From Croceicoccus marinus (GTDB lineage Bacteria; Pseudomonadota; Alphaproteobacteria; Sphingomonadales; Sphingomonadaceae): a DNA stretch of 64,000 bases. The notes beneath the pieces were generated by a model that saw nothing but the letters and a program-made list of their open reading frames with translations, did no database searches and was not told where the DNA came from. Both the position numbers and the translations under genes were made by a program. Of this stretch, positions 9,819-20,118 are shown piece by piece; position 1 is the first letter of the stretch, and every line of letters begins with the position of its first letter. Location of the stretch: assembly GCF_001661675.2 (NCBI RefSeq), contig NZ_CP019602.1:831501-895500 (forward strand), read 5' to 3'.

Positions 9819-10122
9819 GGCTGAAATCGACATCCGGCATTACGACGTGATCGTCGCGCCGCACATTACCGAGAAAGCGACGCTTCTCTCGGAGCATAAT
9901 GCGGTCGTGTTCAAGGTCGCCAACGACGCCACCAAGCCGCAGATCAAGGCTGCGGTCGAGGCGCTGTTCGGTGTGAAGGTCGCGGGCGTGAACACCATTG
10001 TCCAGAAGGGCAAGAGCAAGCGCTGGAAGGGTGCTCCCTACAAGCGCAGCGACGTGAAAAAGGCGATTGTGACGCTGGCGGAAGGCCAGTCGATCGACGT
10101 CACCGAAGGCGTACGGGGCTAA
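9811..10122 (+). CDS. rplW: 50S ribosomal protein L23
   Basis: 103 residues, [20 protein letters not shown]. It has the characteristic [18 protein letters not shown] segment and the basic extended loop [22 protein letters not shown]23 sits at the tunnel exit and is the docking site for trigger factor and SRP. The start lies inside the end of rplD, and the stop is two bases before rplB. Confidence 0.97.
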   Translation: MAKAEIDIRHYDVIVAPHITEKATLLSEHNAVVFKVANDATKPQIKAAVEALFGVKVAGVNTIVQKGKSKRWKGAPYKRSDVKKAIVTLAEGQSIDVTEGVRG

Positions 10123-10124
10123 CC

Positions 10125-10961
10125 ATGGCACTCAAGAACTACAAACCAACGAGCCCGGCCCGCCGTGGCCTCGTGCTGGTCGACAAGTCGGGACTCTACA
10201 AGGGTAAGCCCGTCAAGTCGCTGACCGAGGGCAAGCGCAAGACCGGTGGTCGTAACAACAAGGGCCATGTCACCTCGCGCGGCATTGGCGGCGGTCATAA
10301 GCAAAAGTACCGCTACATCGACTTCAAGCGTCGGAAGTGGGACATGCCCGCGACTGTCGAGCGCATGGAGTATGACCCGAACCGCACGGCTTTCATCGCA
10401 CTGGTGAAGTACGAGGACGGCGAGCAGGCTTATATCCTGGCGCCGCAGCGCCTGGCCGTTGGCGACAGCGTAGTCGCCGGCGAGAAGACCGACACGAAGC
10501 CCGGCAACGCCATGTTGCTGAGCCAGATGCCGGTTGGCACCATCTGCCACAACCTGGAGATGAAGCCGGGCAAGGGCGGCCAGATCGCCCGTTCGGCCGG
10601 TGCGTATGCTCAGGTCGTCGGTCGTGACCGCGGTCTCGTCATCGTTCGTCTGAATTCGGGCGAACAGCGCTACCTGCGCGGCGATTGCATGGGTACGGTT
10701 GGCGCGGTTTCGAACCCCGACAACTCGAACCAGACGCTGGCGAAGGCCGGTCGTCGTCGCTGGATGGGCAAGCGTCCGCTGACTCGCGGTGTTGCGAAGA
10801 ACCCGGTCGATCACCCGCACGGTGGTGGTGAAGGCCGCACCTCGGGTGGCCGTCATCCGGTTACGCCATGGGGCAAGCCGACCAAGGGTGCCCGCACGCG
10901 TCATAACAAGCAGACGGACAAGATGATCATCCGGTCCCGTCACGCGAAGAAGAAGAGGTAA
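10125..10961 (+). CDS. rplB: 50S ribosomal protein L2
   Basis: 278 residues, the usual length, [20 protein letters not shown]. It carries the conserved [20 protein letters not shown] and the near-catalytic-centre [20 protein letters not shown] with its conserved His. L2 is needed for subunit association and peptidyl transfer. It is tightly spaced between rplW and rpsS. Confidence 0.98.
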   Translation: MALKNYKPTSPARRGLVLVDKSGLYKGKPVKSLTEGKRKTGGRNNKGHVTSRGIGGGHKQKYRYIDFKRRKWDMPATVERMEYDPNRTAFIALVKYEDGEQAYILAPQRLAVGDSVVAGEKTDTKPGNAMLLSQMPVGTICHNLEMKPGKGGQIARSAGAYAQVVGRDRGLVIVRLNSGEQRYLRGDCMGTVGAVSNPDNSNQTLAKAGRRRWMGKRPLTRGVAKNPVDHPHGGGEGRTSGGRHPVTPWGKPTKGARTRHNKQTDKMIIRSRHAKKKR

Positions 10962-10966
10962 GACCC

Positions 10967-11242
10967 ATGGCACGTTCGCTTCGCAAGGGTCCGTTCGTCG
11001 AGCTTTCGCTGCTGAAGAAGGCAGAGGAAGCGCAGGACAAGAACAGCCACGCGCCGATCAAGACCTGGTCGCGCCGCTCGACGGTTCTCCCGCAGTTCGT
11101 AGGTCTGACGTTCAGCGTCTATAATGGCCAGAAGTTCATTCCCGTGTCGGTTAACGAGGACATGGTCGGCCACAAGCTTGGTGAGTTCGCACCCACGCGC
11201 AACTTCCCGGGTCACGCCGCAGACAAGAAGGGCAAGCGCTGA
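10967..11242 (+). CDS. rpsS: 30S ribosomal protein S19
   Basis: 91 residues, [20 protein letters not shown], with the conserved [19 protein letters not shown] and [20 protein letters not shown]. It binds 16S rRNA in the head together with S13. The start is five bases after rplB; the stop overlaps the rplV ATG by one base. Confidence 0.98.
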   Translation: MARSLRKGPFVELSLLKKAEEAQDKNSHAPIKTWSRRSTVLPQFVGLTFSVYNGQKFIPVSVNEDMVGHKLGEFAPTRNFPGHAADKKGKR

Positions 11243-11619
11243 TGAGCAAGCAGAAAGCTCCGCGTCGCGTCGCCGAGAATGAGGCGCTGGCCGTCGGGAC
11301 CACGATCCGTGGCTCGGCCCAGAAGCTGAACCTCGTTGCGGGCCTGATCCGCGGCAAGAAGGCCGAGGAAGCGTTGAACATCCTCGCTTTCTCGAACAAG
11401 GCGATGGCTGTCGACGCTCGCAAGGTTCTTGCCAGCGCGATCGCTAATGCAGAGAACAACCATAACCTGGACGTCGATGCGCTGGTCGTTGCGGAAGCAT
11501 CGGTCGGCAAGGCGATTACCATGAAGCGTTTCCACACGCGGGGTCGTGGCAAGTCCACGCGCATCCTCAAGCCGTTCAGCCGGCTGCGCATCGTGGTCCG
11601 CGAAGTCGAGGAGGCCTGA
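11242..11619 (+). CDS. rplV: 50S ribosomal protein L22
   Basis: 125 residues, with [20 protein letters not shown], the globular domain [18 protein letters not shown] and the tunnel-lining hairpin around [20 protein letters not shown]. The ATG shares a base with the rpsS stop. rpsC follows two bases after the stop. Confidence 0.98.
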   Translation: MSKQKAPRRVAENEALAVGTTIRGSAQKLNLVAGLIRGKKAEEALNILAFSNKAMAVDARKVLASAIANAENNHNLDVDALVVAEASVGKAITMKRFHTRGRGKSTRILKPFSRLRIVVREVEEA

Positions 11620-11621
11620 TC

Positions 11622-12317
11622 ATGGGTCACAAGAGCAATCCGATCGGCCTGCGTTTGCAGATCAACCGTACTTGGGAAAGCCGCTGGTACGCCGAAGGGC
11701 GTGATTACGCCGGTCTTCTCAAGGAAGACATCGAGATCCGCAAGTTCATCGTCGACTCGCTGCCGCAGGCGGCGATCTCGAAGATCGTGATCGAGCGTCC
11801 GGCTAAGCTGTGCCGCATCTCGATCTACGCGGCTCGTCCCGGTGTGATCATCGGCAAGAAGGGCGCAGACATCGAAAAGCTGCGCTCGAAGCTTGCCGCG
11901 ATGACGGACAGCGAAGTGAAGCTGAACATCGTCGAAATCCGCAAGCCCGAGATCGACGCCAAGCTCGTCGCGCAGGGCATTGCCGACCAGCTCATCCGCC
12001 GCGTGGCTTTCCGCCGTGCGATGAAGCGGGCGATGCAGTCGGCCATGCGACTTGGTGCCGATGGCATCAAGATCATGTGCGGTGGCCGTCTCGGCGGCGC
12101 CGAGATCGCACGTGTCGAGCAGTACCGTGAAGGTCGTGTGCCGCTGCACACGCTTCGTGCCAACATCGACTATGCCGAAGCCGAGGCGCTGACCGCCTAT
12201 GGGATCATCGGCATCAAGGTGTGGATCTTCAAGGGTGAGATTTTGGGTCATGATCCGATGGCGCAAGACCGCCTGATGATGGACGCCCAGACCTCCGGCG
12301 TGCGACCGGCGCGCTAA
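11622..12317 (+). CDS. rpsC: 30S ribosomal protein S3
   Basis: 231 residues, [18 protein letters not shown]. The KH domain is visible in the [20 protein letters not shown] segment. The second domain has [20 protein letters not shown] and [20 protein letters not shown]3 lines the mRNA entry tunnel and helps unwind structured mRNA. rplP starts 21 bases downstream. Confidence 0.98.
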   Translation: MGHKSNPIGLRLQINRTWESRWYAEGRDYAGLLKEDIEIRKFIVDSLPQAAISKIVIERPAKLCRISIYAARPGVIIGKKGADIEKLRSKLAAMTDSEVKLNIVEIRKPEIDAKLVAQGIADQLIRRVAFRRAMKRAMQSAMRLGADGIKIMCGGRLGGAEIARVEQYREGRVPLHTLRANIDYAEAEALTAYGIIGIKVWIFKGEILGHDPMAQDRLMMDAQTSGVRPAR

Positions 12318-12338
12318 GGACAGGCTGAGGTAAGAGCA

Positions 12339-12773
12339 ATGCTGCAACCGAAAAAAACCAAGTTCCGCAAGGCGTTCAAGGGCAAGATCCATGGCAATGC
12401 CAAGGGCGGCACCGATCTGAACTTCGGCTCGTACGGGCTGAAGGCAATGGAACCCGAGCGTATCACTGCGCGCCAGATCGAGGCGGCTCGCCGCGCGATC
12501 ACGCGACACATCAAGCGCCAGGGCCGTCTGTGGATCCGCGTGTTCCCCGACGTGCCGGTTTCTAAGAAGCCCGCCGAAGTCCGTCAGGGCAAGGGCAAGG
12601 GTTCGGTGGAATACTGGGCCGCTCGCGTGAAGCCGGGTCGCATCCTGTTCGAGCTCGATGGCGTTGCCGGTCCCCTGGCCGCCGAAGCGTTCGAGCGCGC
12701 CGCGATGAAGCTGCCGATCAAGACTAAGGTTGTTGCCCGTCTTGGCGACACCTCTCACCTGGGAGGCGAATGA
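12339..12773 (+). CDS. rplP: 50S ribosomal protein L16
   Basis: 144 residues, [20 protein letters not shown], with [20 protein letters not shown] and the Arg-containing loop [21 protein letters not shown]16 organises the A-site finger region of 23S rRNA. It overlaps the double ATG of rpmC. Confidence 0.98.
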   Translation: MLQPKKTKFRKAFKGKIHGNAKGGTDLNFGSYGLKAMEPERITARQIEAARRAITRHIKRQGRLWIRVFPDVPVSKKPAEVRQGKGKGSVEYWAARVKPGRILFELDGVAGPLAAEAFERAAMKLPIKTKVVARLGDTSHLGGE

Positions 12774-12976
12774 TGGCCAACAAGATCGAAGACCTGCGCG
12801 CCAAGACCGACGATCAGCTGACGGCTGACCTGACGGATCTCAAGCGCGAGGCGTTCAACTTGCGCTTTCAGGCCGCGACCAACCAGATCGAGCGTCCCGC
12901 TCGCATCCAGGAAGTTCGTCGCCAGATCGCGCGCATCAAGACGCTGCAGGGCGAACGCGCCCGCGCGGCGAATTAA
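12773..12976 (+). CDS. rpmC: 50S ribosomal protein L29
   Basis: 67 residues, [20 protein letters not shown], a two-helix protein at the tunnel exit next to L23. Of the two adjacent ATG codons (12770, 12773) the second is chosen because it is better spaced from the GGGAGG site. It ends 11 bases before rpsQ. Confidence 0.95.
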   Translation: MANKIEDLRAKTDDQLTADLTDLKREAFNLRFQAATNQIERPARIQEVRRQIARIKTLQGERARAAN

Positions 12977-12987
12977 GGAGCCAACCG

Positions 12988-13278
12988 ATGCCGAAGCGTA
13001 TCCTGATCGGGACGGTTGTTTCCGACAAGACCGACAAGACGGTGGTCGTGAAGGTAGAGCGTAAGGTCAAGCACCCGCTCTACGGCAAGATCATCCGTCG
13101 TTCGAAGAAGTATCACGCGCACGACGAAGACAACGCCTATCGTCCCGGCGAATGGGTGCGGATCGAGGAAACGGCGCCTATGTCCAAGCTGAAGACGTGG
13201 AAGGTCATCGACCGCGTCGGCGGCAAGGCCGATAGCGCGCTCGAAGCCGATCTCGACGTCGAAGCCGCGGGTAACTGA
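12988..13278 (+). CDS. rpsQ: 30S ribosomal protein S17
   Basis: 96 residues, [20 protein letters not shown], an OB-fold protein with the conserved [19 protein letters not shown]. It has a short acidic tail ([16 protein letters not shown]) beyond the usual core. A 68-nt spacer with a small hairpin (TGCCGGG/CCCGGCA, 13301-13322) separates it from rplN, the start of the spc block. Confidence 0.97.
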   Translation: MPKRILIGTVVSDKTDKTVVVKVERKVKHPLYGKIIRRSKKYHAHDEDNAYRPGEWVRIEETAPMSKLKTWKVIDRVGGKADSALEADLDVEAAGN

Positions 13279-13346
13279 GCCCGCATTAGAGTTTTGGAAC
13301 TGCCGGGCAGAATGTCCCGGCAAGCCGAGAAGAAGGAACCGGATCG

Positions 13347-13715
13347 ATGATCCAGATGCAGTCAAACTTGGATGTCGCTGACAACAGCGGCGCCAAGCGC
13401 GTCCAGTGCATCAAGGTGCTGGGCGGATCGAAGCGCCGCACCGCGAGCGTTGGCGATGTCATCGTCGTCTCCGTCAAGGAGGCGCAGCCCCGTGCCAAGG
13501 TCAAGAAGGGCGACGTTCACCGCGCCGTGATCGTCCGCACCCGGAAGGACGTTCGTCGTCCCGATGGTAGCGTGATCCGCTTTGACTCGAATGCCGCCGT
13601 CCTCGTGAACAAGTCCGAGGAACCGATCGGCACCCGTATCTTCGGCCCCGTCGTGCGCGAACTGCGCGGCAAGGGCTTCATGAAGATCATCTCGCTTGCT
13701 CCGGAGGTGCTGTAA
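13347..13715 (+). CDS. rplN: 50S ribosomal protein L14
   Basis: 122 residues, [20 protein letters not shown], the family length. It contains [20 protein letters not shown] and [21 protein letters not shown]14 lies at the intersubunit face and contacts 16S rRNA. It is the first gene of the spc block and its stop overlaps the rplX ATG. Confidence 0.98.
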   Translation: MIQMQSNLDVADNSGAKRVQCIKVLGGSKRRTASVGDVIVVSVKEAQPRAKVKKGDVHRAVIVRTRKDVRRPDGSVIRFDSNAAVLVNKSEEPIGTRIFGPVVRELRGKGFMKIISLAPEVL

Positions 13716-14035
13716 TGGCGTCCGCAAAGATCAAGAAGGGTGACAGCGTTGTCGTGCTGTCGGGCAAGGACAAGGGCAAGACCGGCACGGTCGCTCAGGT
13801 CATGCCCAAGGACGGCAAGGTCGTGGTGGAAGGCGTGAACGTCACCACCCGCCACCGCAAGCCCACCCAGACGAACCCGCAGGGCGGCATTGACCGCGCT
13901 CCTGCGCCGATGGCGATCAGCAAGGTCGCCGTTGCCGATCCGAAGGATGGCAAGCCCACCCGCGTCCGTTTCGAAACGAAGGACGGCAAGAAGGTGCGCG
14001 TTGCCGTCAAGTCCGGAGAGACGATCGATGGCTGA
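13715..14035 (+). CDS. rplX: 50S ribosomal protein L24
   Basis: 106 residues with the KOW motif [19 protein letters not shown] at the N-terminus and the family stretch [20 protein letters not shown]. It is an assembly-initiator protein for the large subunit. Its last 8 bases overlap the start of rplE. Confidence 0.97.
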   Translation: MASAKIKKGDSVVVLSGKDKGKTGTVAQVMPKDGKVVVEGVNVTTRHRKPTQTNPQGGIDRAPAPMAISKVAVADPKDGKPTRVRFETKDGKKVRVAVKSGETIDG

Positions 14036-14609
14036 GAATTATACCCCGCGTCTTCGCACCAAGTATGACGAGGAAATCGTCAAGGCCATGACCGAGAAGT
14101 TCGGTTATGCGAACCGCTACGAAGTGCCGAAGCTGGAAAAGATCACGCTCAACATGGGCGTTGGCGAGGCGAGCCAGGACAAGAAGAAGGTCCAGACCGC
14201 TGCAGCCGAGATGGAACTGATCGCCGGCCAGAAGCCTGTGATCACCAAGGCGAAGAAGTCGATCGCGCAGTTCAAGCTGCGTGAAGGCATGCCGATCGGT
14301 TGCAAGGTCACCCTGCGCCGCGAACGCATGTTCGAATTCCTCGACCGCCTGGTCACCATCGCAATGCCCCGCATCCGCGACTTCCGTGGTCTCAACCCGA
14401 AGTCGTTCGATGGCCGCGGCAATTACGCGATGGGTCTGAAAGAGCAGATCATCTTCCCCGAGATCAGCTATGACCAGATCGAGAAGGTGCGTGGCATGGA
14501 CATCATCGTGACCACCACCGCGAAGAGCGACGACGAAGCCCGCGAGCTTCTGCGTCTGTTCGGATTCCCGTTCCCGGCCGAAGCGTCGGAAGAAAAGGAA
14601 GCGGCGTGA
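14028..14609 (+). CDS. rplE: 50S ribosomal protein L5
   Basis: 193 residues, [20 protein letters not shown]. It contains [20 protein letters not shown] and [21 protein letters not shown]5 binds 5S rRNA and the P-site tRNA region. The frame is open upstream inside rplX, but the ATG at 14028 is the conserved N-terminus, preceded by CGGAGAG. A short Glu/Ala-rich tail (EASEEKEAA) extends the usual end. Confidence 0.98.
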   Translation: MAENYTPRLRTKYDEEIVKAMTEKFGYANRYEVPKLEKITLNMGVGEASQDKKKVQTAAAEMELIAGQKPVITKAKKSIAQFKLREGMPIGCKVTLRRERMFEFLDRLVTIAMPRIRDFRGLNPKSFDGRGNYAMGLKEQIIFPEISYDQIEKVRGMDIIVTTTAKSDDEARELLRLFGFPFPAEASEEKEAA

Positions 14610-14636
14610 GCCGCCCCGGAAAGAGAGCTTAAGTCC

Positions 14637-14942
14637 ATGGCGAAACTGAGTTCCGTGAACAAGAACGAGCGTCGCAAGAAGCTTGTGAAGAAGTACGCGA
14701 ACCGCATCGCGAAGCTGAAGGCGGTTGCCGACGACGAATCGCTTGATGATGGCGAGCGTTGGCTTGCCCGTCTGAAGCTGGCCGAGGTGCCCCGTAACGG
14801 CAACCCGACCCGCGTGCGCAACCGTTGCACCACGACCGGCCGTCCGCGCGGTTATTACCGCAAGTTCGGTCTCAACCGTATCGAGCTTCGCGATCTGGGC
14901 AACAAGGGCCTGATCCCGGGCCTGACCAAGTCGAGCTGGTGA
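14637..14942 (+). CDS. rpsN: 30S ribosomal protein S14 (long, zinc-free type)
   Basis: 101 residues, [20 protein letters not shown], with [20 protein letters not shown] and [20 protein letters not shown]. It lacks the CxxC...CxxC zinc pair of the short form. It lies 27 bases after rplE and 11 before rpsH. Confidence 0.98.
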   Translation: MAKLSSVNKNERRKKLVKKYANRIAKLKAVADDESLDDGERWLARLKLAEVPRNGNPTRVRNRCTTTGRPRGYYRKFGLNRIELRDLGNKGLIPGLTKSSW

Positions 14943-14953
14943 GGAATTAACCT

Positions 14954-15349
14954 ATGGCGATGACCGATCCCCTGGGTGATATGCTCACCCGTATCCGCAA
15001 CGGCCAGCAGGCGAAGAAGGATTCCGTCCTTTCGCCGGCGTCGAAGCTGCGTGCGAATGTCCTCGAAGTGCTCCAGCGCGAAGGCTACATCCGTGGCTAT
15101 AGCGAAGACGCTTCGGGCAAGCACCCCGCACTGCGGATTGAACTGAAGTATTTCGAAGGCGAGCCCGCGATCAAGTATCTCGCCCGTGTCTCCAAGCCCG
15201 GTCGCCGGGTCTATTCGGGCTCGAAGGAGCTTCCGAATGTCCGTGGCGGTCTTGGCATCACAATCGTCTCCACGCCCAAGGGTGTGCTCTCGGACGCCGA
15301 AGCGCGCACCGAGAACGTGGGCGGCGAAGTGCTTGCGGAGGTGTTCTGA
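14954..15349 (+). CDS. rpsH: 30S ribosomal protein S8
   Basis: 131 residues, [20 protein letters not shown], with the C-terminal [20 protein letters not shown]. It binds the central domain of 16S rRNA and is the translational repressor of the spc operon in E. coli. GAGGAA precedes the start. The stop shares a base with the rplF ATG. Confidence 0.98.
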   Translation: MAMTDPLGDMLTRIRNGQQAKKDSVLSPASKLRANVLEVLQREGYIRGYSEDASGKHPALRIELKYFEGEPAIKYLARVSKPGRRVYSGSKELPNVRGGLGITIVSTPKGVLSDAEARTENVGGEVLAEVF

Positions 15350-15882
15350 TGAGCCGCATCGGTAAGAAGCCGGTCGCGATCCCCGGTGGCGTTGAGGCGA
15401 AGATCGCCGATGGCGTCCTGAGCGTGAAGGGTCCGAAGGGCACCCTAACCATGGGGCTGACCGATCAGGTCACCTACGAAGTGCAGGACGGTCAGATCGC
15501 CGTCGAGCCGGTGAACGATAGCAAAAAGTCGCGCTCTTTCTGGGGCATGCAGCGTACGCTGGTGTCGAACTTGATCGATGGCGTGACCGAGGGCTACTCG
15601 AAGACGCTTGAGATCAAGGGCGTCGGCTATCGCGCGCAGTCGCAGGGCAGCAAGCTGAAGCTTCAGCTCGGCTTCAGCCATGACGTCGATCTTGATGTCC
15701 CTGAAGGTCTGGACGTGAAGACGCCCGATCAGACGACCATCATCATCTCGGGCATCGACAAGCAGGCCGTTGGCCAGTTCGCCGCAGAGATCCGCCGCTG
15801 GCGCAAGCCCGAGCCGTACAAGGGCAAGGGCATCAAGTACCAGGGCGAGTATATCTTCCGCAAGGAAGGGAAGAAGAAGTAA
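15349..15882 (+). CDS. rplF: 50S ribosomal protein L6
   Basis: 177 residues, [20 protein letters not shown]. It has two repeated folds and the conserved C-terminal [20 protein letters not shown]. It sits near the sarcin-ricin loop, the factor-binding site. rplR begins two bases later. Confidence 0.98.
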   Translation: MSRIGKKPVAIPGGVEAKIADGVLSVKGPKGTLTMGLTDQVTYEVQDGQIAVEPVNDSKKSRSFWGMQRTLVSNLIDGVTEGYSKTLEIKGVGYRAQSQGSKLKLQLGFSHDVDLDVPEGLDVKTPDQTTIIISGIDKQAVGQFAAEIRRWRKPEPYKGKGIKYQGEYIFRKEGKKK

Positions 15883-15883
15883 G

Positions 15884-16228
15884 ATGGCCAAGCTTTCTCT
15901 TTTCGAACGCCGCCGCCGCCGGGTTCGTACCGCGCTGCGCGCTCGTGGCAACGGTCGTCCGCGCCTGTCGGTGCACCGCACCGGCAAGCACATCTACGCC
16001 CAGATCATCGACGACAGCGAAGGCCGCACTGTGGCTGCCGCTTCGACGTTGGGTGCGAAGGCCTCGGGCGCGAATGTCGATGCGGCTTCGCAGGTCGGCA
16101 AGGACATCGCAGCCGCCGCCAAGAAGGCGGGCGTGACGACTGTCGTGTTCGACCGTGGCGGCTTCCTGTTCCATGGCCGCGTCAAGGCGCTGGCCGACGC
16201 TGCGCGCGAAGGCGGGCTGGAGTTCTGA
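15884..16228 (+). CDS. rplR: 50S ribosomal protein L18
   Basis: 114 residues, [20 protein letters not shown]. It has the conserved [20 protein letters not shown] and the C-terminal [20 protein letters not shown]. It binds 5S rRNA. The open frame extends upstream within rplF, but the ATG at 15884 is the family start. The stop overlaps the rpsE start region. Confidence 0.98.
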   Translation: MAKLSLFERRRRRVRTALRARGNGRPRLSVHRTGKHIYAQIIDDSEGRTVAAASTLGAKASGANVDAASQVGKDIAAAAKKAGVTTVVFDRGGFLFHGRVKALADAAREGGLEF

Positions 16229-16230
16229 TG

Positions 16231-17001
16231 ATGGCAGAAGAAAACAACAACGAGACCCCGATCGACAGCGCGGGTCAGACGCCGACGCCGACCATGGCGA
16301 GCACCGAGGCGGCCGACAACCAGTCGACCGCAGGCGGCGATCCGTCCCAGCCGGCGGAGCGCGAAGGTCGCGGGCGCCGTGAACGCGGCGACCGTGGTGG
16401 TCGTGGTCGTGGTCGTGGTGGCCGGGACGATCGCCGCGGCGGACGCGGTCAGCGCGAGGATGAAGGCGAGGAGCTCATCGAGAAGCTCGTCCACATCAAC
16501 CGCGTTTCCAAGACCGTCAAGGGTGGTAAGCGCTTTGGCTTCGCGGCACTGGTGGTCGTGGGCGACGGCAAGGGCCGCGTGGGTTTCGGCCACGGCAAGG
16601 CCCGTGAGGTTCCCGAGGCAATCAACAAGGCTACGGCAGCCGCGAAGAAGAAGATGGTTCGCGTTCCGCTGAAGGACGGCCGGACACTGCATCATGACGG
16701 CAAGGGCCGTTTCGGTGCGGGCAAGGTGAACGTCCGTACGGCGCCTCCGGGTACCGGCATCATCGCCGGCGGTCCGATGCGCGCCGTGTTCGAGAGCCTG
16801 GGCGTTGCCGACGTGGTGACCAAGTCGGTCGGTACGTCGAACCCCTACAACATGATCCGCGCCACTTTCGATGCGCTGACCAACCAGACTTCGCCGAAGT
16901 CGGTGGCGCAGCGTCGTGGCAAGAAGGTTGCGGATCTGCTTGGCCGCGGCGGCGCAAGCGAGGCCGAGGCGGAAGCCGACGCTGCGGCTCTGGTGGAGTA
17001 A
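16231..17001 (+). CDS. rpsE: 30S ribosomal protein S5 with long N-terminal RG-rich extension
   Basis: 256 residues from the second ATG (16231; another lies at 16228). The S5 core begins near residue 80 at [20 protein letters not shown], followed by [20 protein letters not shown] and [21 protein letters not shown]. coli S5 has 167 residues. The extra 80 or so N-terminal residues are low-complexity: an acidic Asn/Thr/Ala-rich part, then Arg-Gly repeats ([19 protein letters not shown]). These resemble RGG boxes that bind RNA. S5 guards decoding fidelity and the mRNA entry site. Confidence 0.96.
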   Translation: MAEENNNETPIDSAGQTPTPTMASTEAADNQSTAGGDPSQPAEREGRGRRERGDRGGRGRGRGGRDDRRGGRGQREDEGEELIEKLVHINRVSKTVKGGKRFGFAALVVVGDGKGRVGFGHGKAREVPEAINKATAAAKKKMVRVPLKDGRTLHHDGKGRFGAGKVNVRTAPPGTGIIAGGPMRAVFESLGVADVVTKSVGTSNPYNMIRATFDALTNQTSPKSVAQRRGKKVADLLGRGGASEAEAEADAAALVE

Positions 17002-17007
17002 GCAATC

Positions 17008-17187
17008 ATGGCAGACACGATCAAGATCAAGCAGATCGGTTCGCCGATCCGGCGCCCCGAAAGCCAGAAGAAGATTCTGGTCGGCCTTGGCCTCGGCAAG
17101 ATGCATCGCATCGTCGAGGTGCAGGACACTCCGGAAGTGCGCGGCGCGATTGCCAAGCTTCCGCACATGGTGGCCGTGGTCGACTGA
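17008..17187 (+). CDS. rpmD: 50S ribosomal protein L30
   Basis: A 59-codon gene between rpsE and rplO. It begins [20 protein letters not shown] and continues [20 protein letters not shown], the L30 signature, ending [10 protein letters not shown]. The ATG lies six bases after the rpsE stop. L30 is a small 23S-binding protein; the position between S5 and L15 is the standard one. Confidence 0.96.
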   Translation: MADTIKIKQIGSPIRRPESQKKILVGLGLGKMHRIVEVQDTPEVRGAIAKLPHMVAVVD

Positions 17188-17225
17188 TTACGGGCTGCCG
17201 GAAGGCGACCATTACTTGACATGAG

Positions 17226-17258
17226 GCGGCCCGGGCGCGTACCGGGCCGCTTTCATTT
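17226..17258 (+). terminator. terminator-like hairpin between rpmD and rplO
   Basis: Perfect 9-bp stem GCGGCCCGG (17226-17234) with CCGGGCCGC (17242-17250), then TTTCATTT. A second small stem, GGGCCG/CGGCCC, is at 17261-17278. The 131-nt gap within the spc block may attenuate transcription into rplO-secY. Confidence 0.6.
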
Positions 17259-17318
17259 GAGGGCCGTATTCGCGGCCCGACATGTTCAGCGCGAAGAAAA
17301 GCGAAAGCGAGTGCAATT

Positions 17319-17798
17319 ATGAAACTGACTGATATCCGTGATAACGAAGGTGCACGCCATCGCCGTATGCGCATTGGCCGGGGCATCGGCTCGGGCAAGG
17401 GCAAGACCGGTGGACGCGGCCAGAAGGGTGCCAAGGCACGCTCGGGCGTTTCGATCGCCGGGTTCGAAGGTGGCCAGATGCCGCTGCACATGCGTCTTCC
17501 CAAGCGCGGCTTCAACAATCCGTTCGGCAAGGATTATGCCGAGGTGAACCTGGGCATGATCCAGAAGTTCATTGATGCAGGCAAGCTTGAAACGAGCGGC
17601 GTCGTCGATCATGACGCGCTGCAGGCCGCTGGCCTTGCCCGCGGCGGCAAGGACGGCGTGCGTCTGCTCGCAAAGGGTGAGCTGACGAGCAAGGTCAGCT
17701 TCAAGGTTGCCGGCGCTTCGAAGGGCGCCGTGGAGCAGGTCGAGAAGCTGGGCGGAACGGTTGAAACCACTGCTCCGGCCAAGGCCGCTGCCGAATAA
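17319..17798 (+). CDS. rplO: 50S ribosomal protein L15
   Basis: 159 residues, [20 protein letters not shown]. The Gly-rich [20 protein letters not shown] and [20 protein letters not shown] are typical of L15, a late assembly protein. A short Ala-rich tail ends it. A 170-nt gap with a G/C-rich hairpin (17816-17841) follows before secY. Confidence 0.97.
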   Translation: MKLTDIRDNEGARHRRMRIGRGIGSGKGKTGGRGQKGAKARSGVSIAGFEGGQMPLHMRLPKRGFNNPFGKDYAEVNLGMIQKFIDAGKLETSGVVDHDALQAAGLARGGKDGVRLLAKGELTSKVSFKVAGASKGAVEQVEKLGGTVETTAPAKAAAE

Positions 17799-17815
17799 TT
17801 CGCAAGACATTGTGA

Positions 17816-17841
17816 GGGCGGGGGTGTTCGTATCCCCGCCC
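17816..17841 (+). repeat. hairpin in the rplO-secY gap
   Basis: Perfect 8-bp stem GGGCGGGG (17816-17823) with CCCCGCCC (17834-17841) and a 10-nt loop. There is no T-tract, so termination is uncertain. The rest of the 170-nt gap shows nothing clear. Confidence 0.55.
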
Positions 17842-17968
17842 GCACTCTATATGCGCGGGCGCAAGGCCCAGTGGTCTTGCAGTATGGGCGCGTCAGTTGA
17901 TAGCGCGTTCCGGCACATCGACCTTTTCGAGTCGAACAGCCCGTCACCTGCATAGGCATTGATCACCC

Positions 17969-19333
17969 ATGGCATCACGCGCCGACAATATTGCGAGCTC
18001 TCTCAGCCTCTCCAATTTCTCGAAGGCGACCGAACTCAAGCAACGCATCTGGTTCACGCTGGGTGCCCTGGTCGTCTTTCGCTTTCTAAGCTTCGTTCCA
18101 CTGCCGGGCGTCAATCCGCTGATCCTGCAGGACCTGTACGAGCAGACCCGCGGCGGCGTGCTGGATCTCTTCAACACCTTCTCGGGCGGCAGCCTTGAGC
18201 GCATGAGCCTCATCGCGCTTGGCGTCATGCCGTATATCACGGCGTCGATCGTGGTTCAGCTTGGCGCCGCGCTTCACCCCGCGCTGGCCGCGCTGAAGAA
18301 AGAGGGTGAGAGCGGGCGCAAGAAGCTTAATCAATACACGCGCTATGGAACCGTCGGTCTGACCGCGGTGCAGGGCTATTTCCTGGCGGTGGGTCTCGAA
18401 ACCTATGCGGCGTCCAGCGGGCTGAACGCGGTCGTCGATCCTGGCCTGCTGTTCCGCATCGGTGCGGTCATCTCGCTGGTCGGCGGTACCATGTTCCTGC
18501 TGTGGCTTGGTGAGCAGATCACGTCGCGCGGCATCGGCAATGGCGTCTCGCTTATCATCATGGCGGGTATCGTTGCTCAGTTCCCGACCGTCGGCGCGCA
18601 GCTGATGGAGGGTGGGCGCTCTGGCTCGATTCCTTCTTATCTGATCGTCATGCTATTCGTGGTGATCATCGGGTTGATCCTCTTTATCTCGTTCATGGAA
18701 CGGGCGCAGCGCCGCCTGCTGATCCAGTACCCCAAGCGCGCACAGCAGCGCGGCGGCATGCAGGCGGATCGCTCTCACCTGCCTCTCAAGCTGAACACGT
18801 CGGGCGTGATCCCGCCGATTTTCGCCAGCTCGCTGTTGCTGCTGCCTCTGACGATCACGCAATTTGCCGGTAATTCTGTGACGCCGGACAGCACGATGGG
18901 CGGCATTCTGGTGACGCTGAACCAGTATCTCCAGCACGGTCAGCCGCTGTACATGCTGCTTTACGCTGTCGGCATCATCTTCTTCTGCTTCTTCTACACT
19001 GCGGTCGTCTTCAATCCTGAAGAGACAGCCGAGAACCTGAAGCGGGGCGGGGGGTTCATTCCGGGCATCCGGCCGGGGCGCAATACGGCGAACTATCTCG
19101 ATTACGTACTGACCCGTATCACCGTGATCGGCGCTGCCTATCTGACCTTGGTCTGCGTGCTGCCCGAATATGTCATCGCCCAGACCGGGCTGCCGTTCTT
19201 TCTTGGTGGCACCAGCCTGCTCATCGTGGTGAACGTCACGGTCGACACGATCGCGCAGATCCAGAGCCATCTGCTTGCACATCAATACGGCGATCTTATC
19301 AAGAAGGCCAAGTTCAAGGGTCGGTTGCGCTGA
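17969..19333 (+). CDS. secY: Sec translocon channel subunit SecY
   Basis: 454 residues with the ten-helix pattern of SecY. Conserved stretches are FRFLSFVPLPGVNPLILQDL in helix 1/plug, LFNTFSGGSLERMSLIALGVMPY, the loop KEGESGRKKLNQYTRYGT and PLKLNTSGVIPPIFASSLLL. The C-terminal ribosome-binding loop has GGGFIPGIRPGRNTANYLDY. It forms the inner-membrane protein-conducting channel. adk follows 46 bases later, a common pairing. Confidence 0.98.
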   Translation: MASRADNIASSLSLSNFSKATELKQRIWFTLGALVVFRFLSFVPLPGVNPLILQDLYEQTRGGVLDLFNTFSGGSLERMSLIALGVMPYITASIVVQLGAALHPALAALKKEGESGRKKLNQYTRYGTVGLTAVQGYFLAVGLETYAASSGLNAVVDPGLLFRIGAVISLVGGTMFLLWLGEQITSRGIGNGVSLIIMAGIVAQFPTVGAQLMEGGRSGSIPSYLIVMLFVVIIGLILFISFMERAQRRLLIQYPKRAQQRGGMQADRSHLPLKLNTSGVIPPIFASSLLLLPLTITQFAGNSVTPDSTMGGILVTLNQYLQHGQPLYMLLYAVGIIFFCFFYTAVVFNPEETAENLKRGGGFIPGIRPGRNTANYLDYVLTRITVIGAAYLTLVCVLPEYVIAQTGLPFFLGGTSLLIVVNVTVDTIAQIQSHLLAHQYGDLIKKAKFKGRLR

Positions 19334-19379
19334 CATCCTGTCTGGGGATGTCGGTTCGACCAGGTGGGAGGAAGCGCAA

Positions 19380-20024
19380 GTGAATATAATCCTTCTCGGC
19401 CCTCCGGGGGCAGGCAAGGGCACGCAGTCGCTAAGGCTGGTGAACAAATACGGCATGCGGCAGCTGTCGACCGGTGACATGTTGCGCGCTGCGGTAAAGG
19501 CGCAGACGCCGGTCGGGCTTCAGGCCAAGGCGGTCATGGATGCAGGCGAACTGGTGTCGGACGAGATCGTCTCGGCGCTCATCTCGGCTGAACTTGCAGC
19601 GATGGGCGATGAGACGGGCGCGATCTTCGACGGTTATCCGCGGACGGCCGAACAGGCGCATTCCCTTGACGACATCCTGAAGGAACACGGGCGCACGCTC
19701 GATTACGTCATTGAGCTCGAGGTCAACGAAGACGCCCTGGTCGAGCGGATTACCGGCCGATACACCTGCGCAAATTGCGGCAAGGGCTATCACGACATAT
19801 TCGAGCAGCCCAAACAGGTTGGGGTGTGTGATCGCTGCGGATCGACCGAGTTCAAGCGGCGTCCGGACGATAATGAGGCGACCGTGCGGACGCGCATGGC
19901 CGAGTATCGCGCCAAGACTGCGCCGATCCTTCCGATCTACGAAGCGCGCGGTATTGTCAGCCGCGTCGATGGCATGGCCGATATCGACGAGGTTACGGAG
20001 GCGATTACCGGCATCGTCTCTTGA
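19380..20024 (+). CDS. adk: adenylate kinase (zinc-finger LID type)
   Basis: 214 residues from a GTG at 19380, with GGGAGGAAG just upstream. The P-loop GPPGAGKGT is at residues 7-15; STGDMLRAAV and FDGYPRTAEQ bind AMP. The LID domain carries four cysteines (CANCGKGYHD and CDRCGS), a structural Zn site found in only some adenylate kinases. It balances ATP, ADP and AMP. The earlier in-frame ATG at 19275 lies inside secY and is rejected. Confidence 0.97.
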   Translation: MNIILLGPPGAGKGTQSLRLVNKYGMRQLSTGDMLRAAVKAQTPVGLQAKAVMDAGELVSDEIVSALISAELAAMGDETGAIFDGYPRTAEQAHSLDDILKEHGRTLDYVIELEVNEDALVERITGRYTCANCGKGYHDIFEQPKQVGVCDRCGSTEFKRRPDDNEATVRTRMAEYRAKTAPILPIYEARGIVSRVDGMADIDEVTEAITGIVS

Positions 20025-20118
20025 CCGGATCCGGGCGTGCAGGCGGATTGCTTCTTGTACGCGCCGCGGTGTTCGACTTACCCATATCCACTAACAATCA
20101 TGGCGTTTGGGAAATCGA

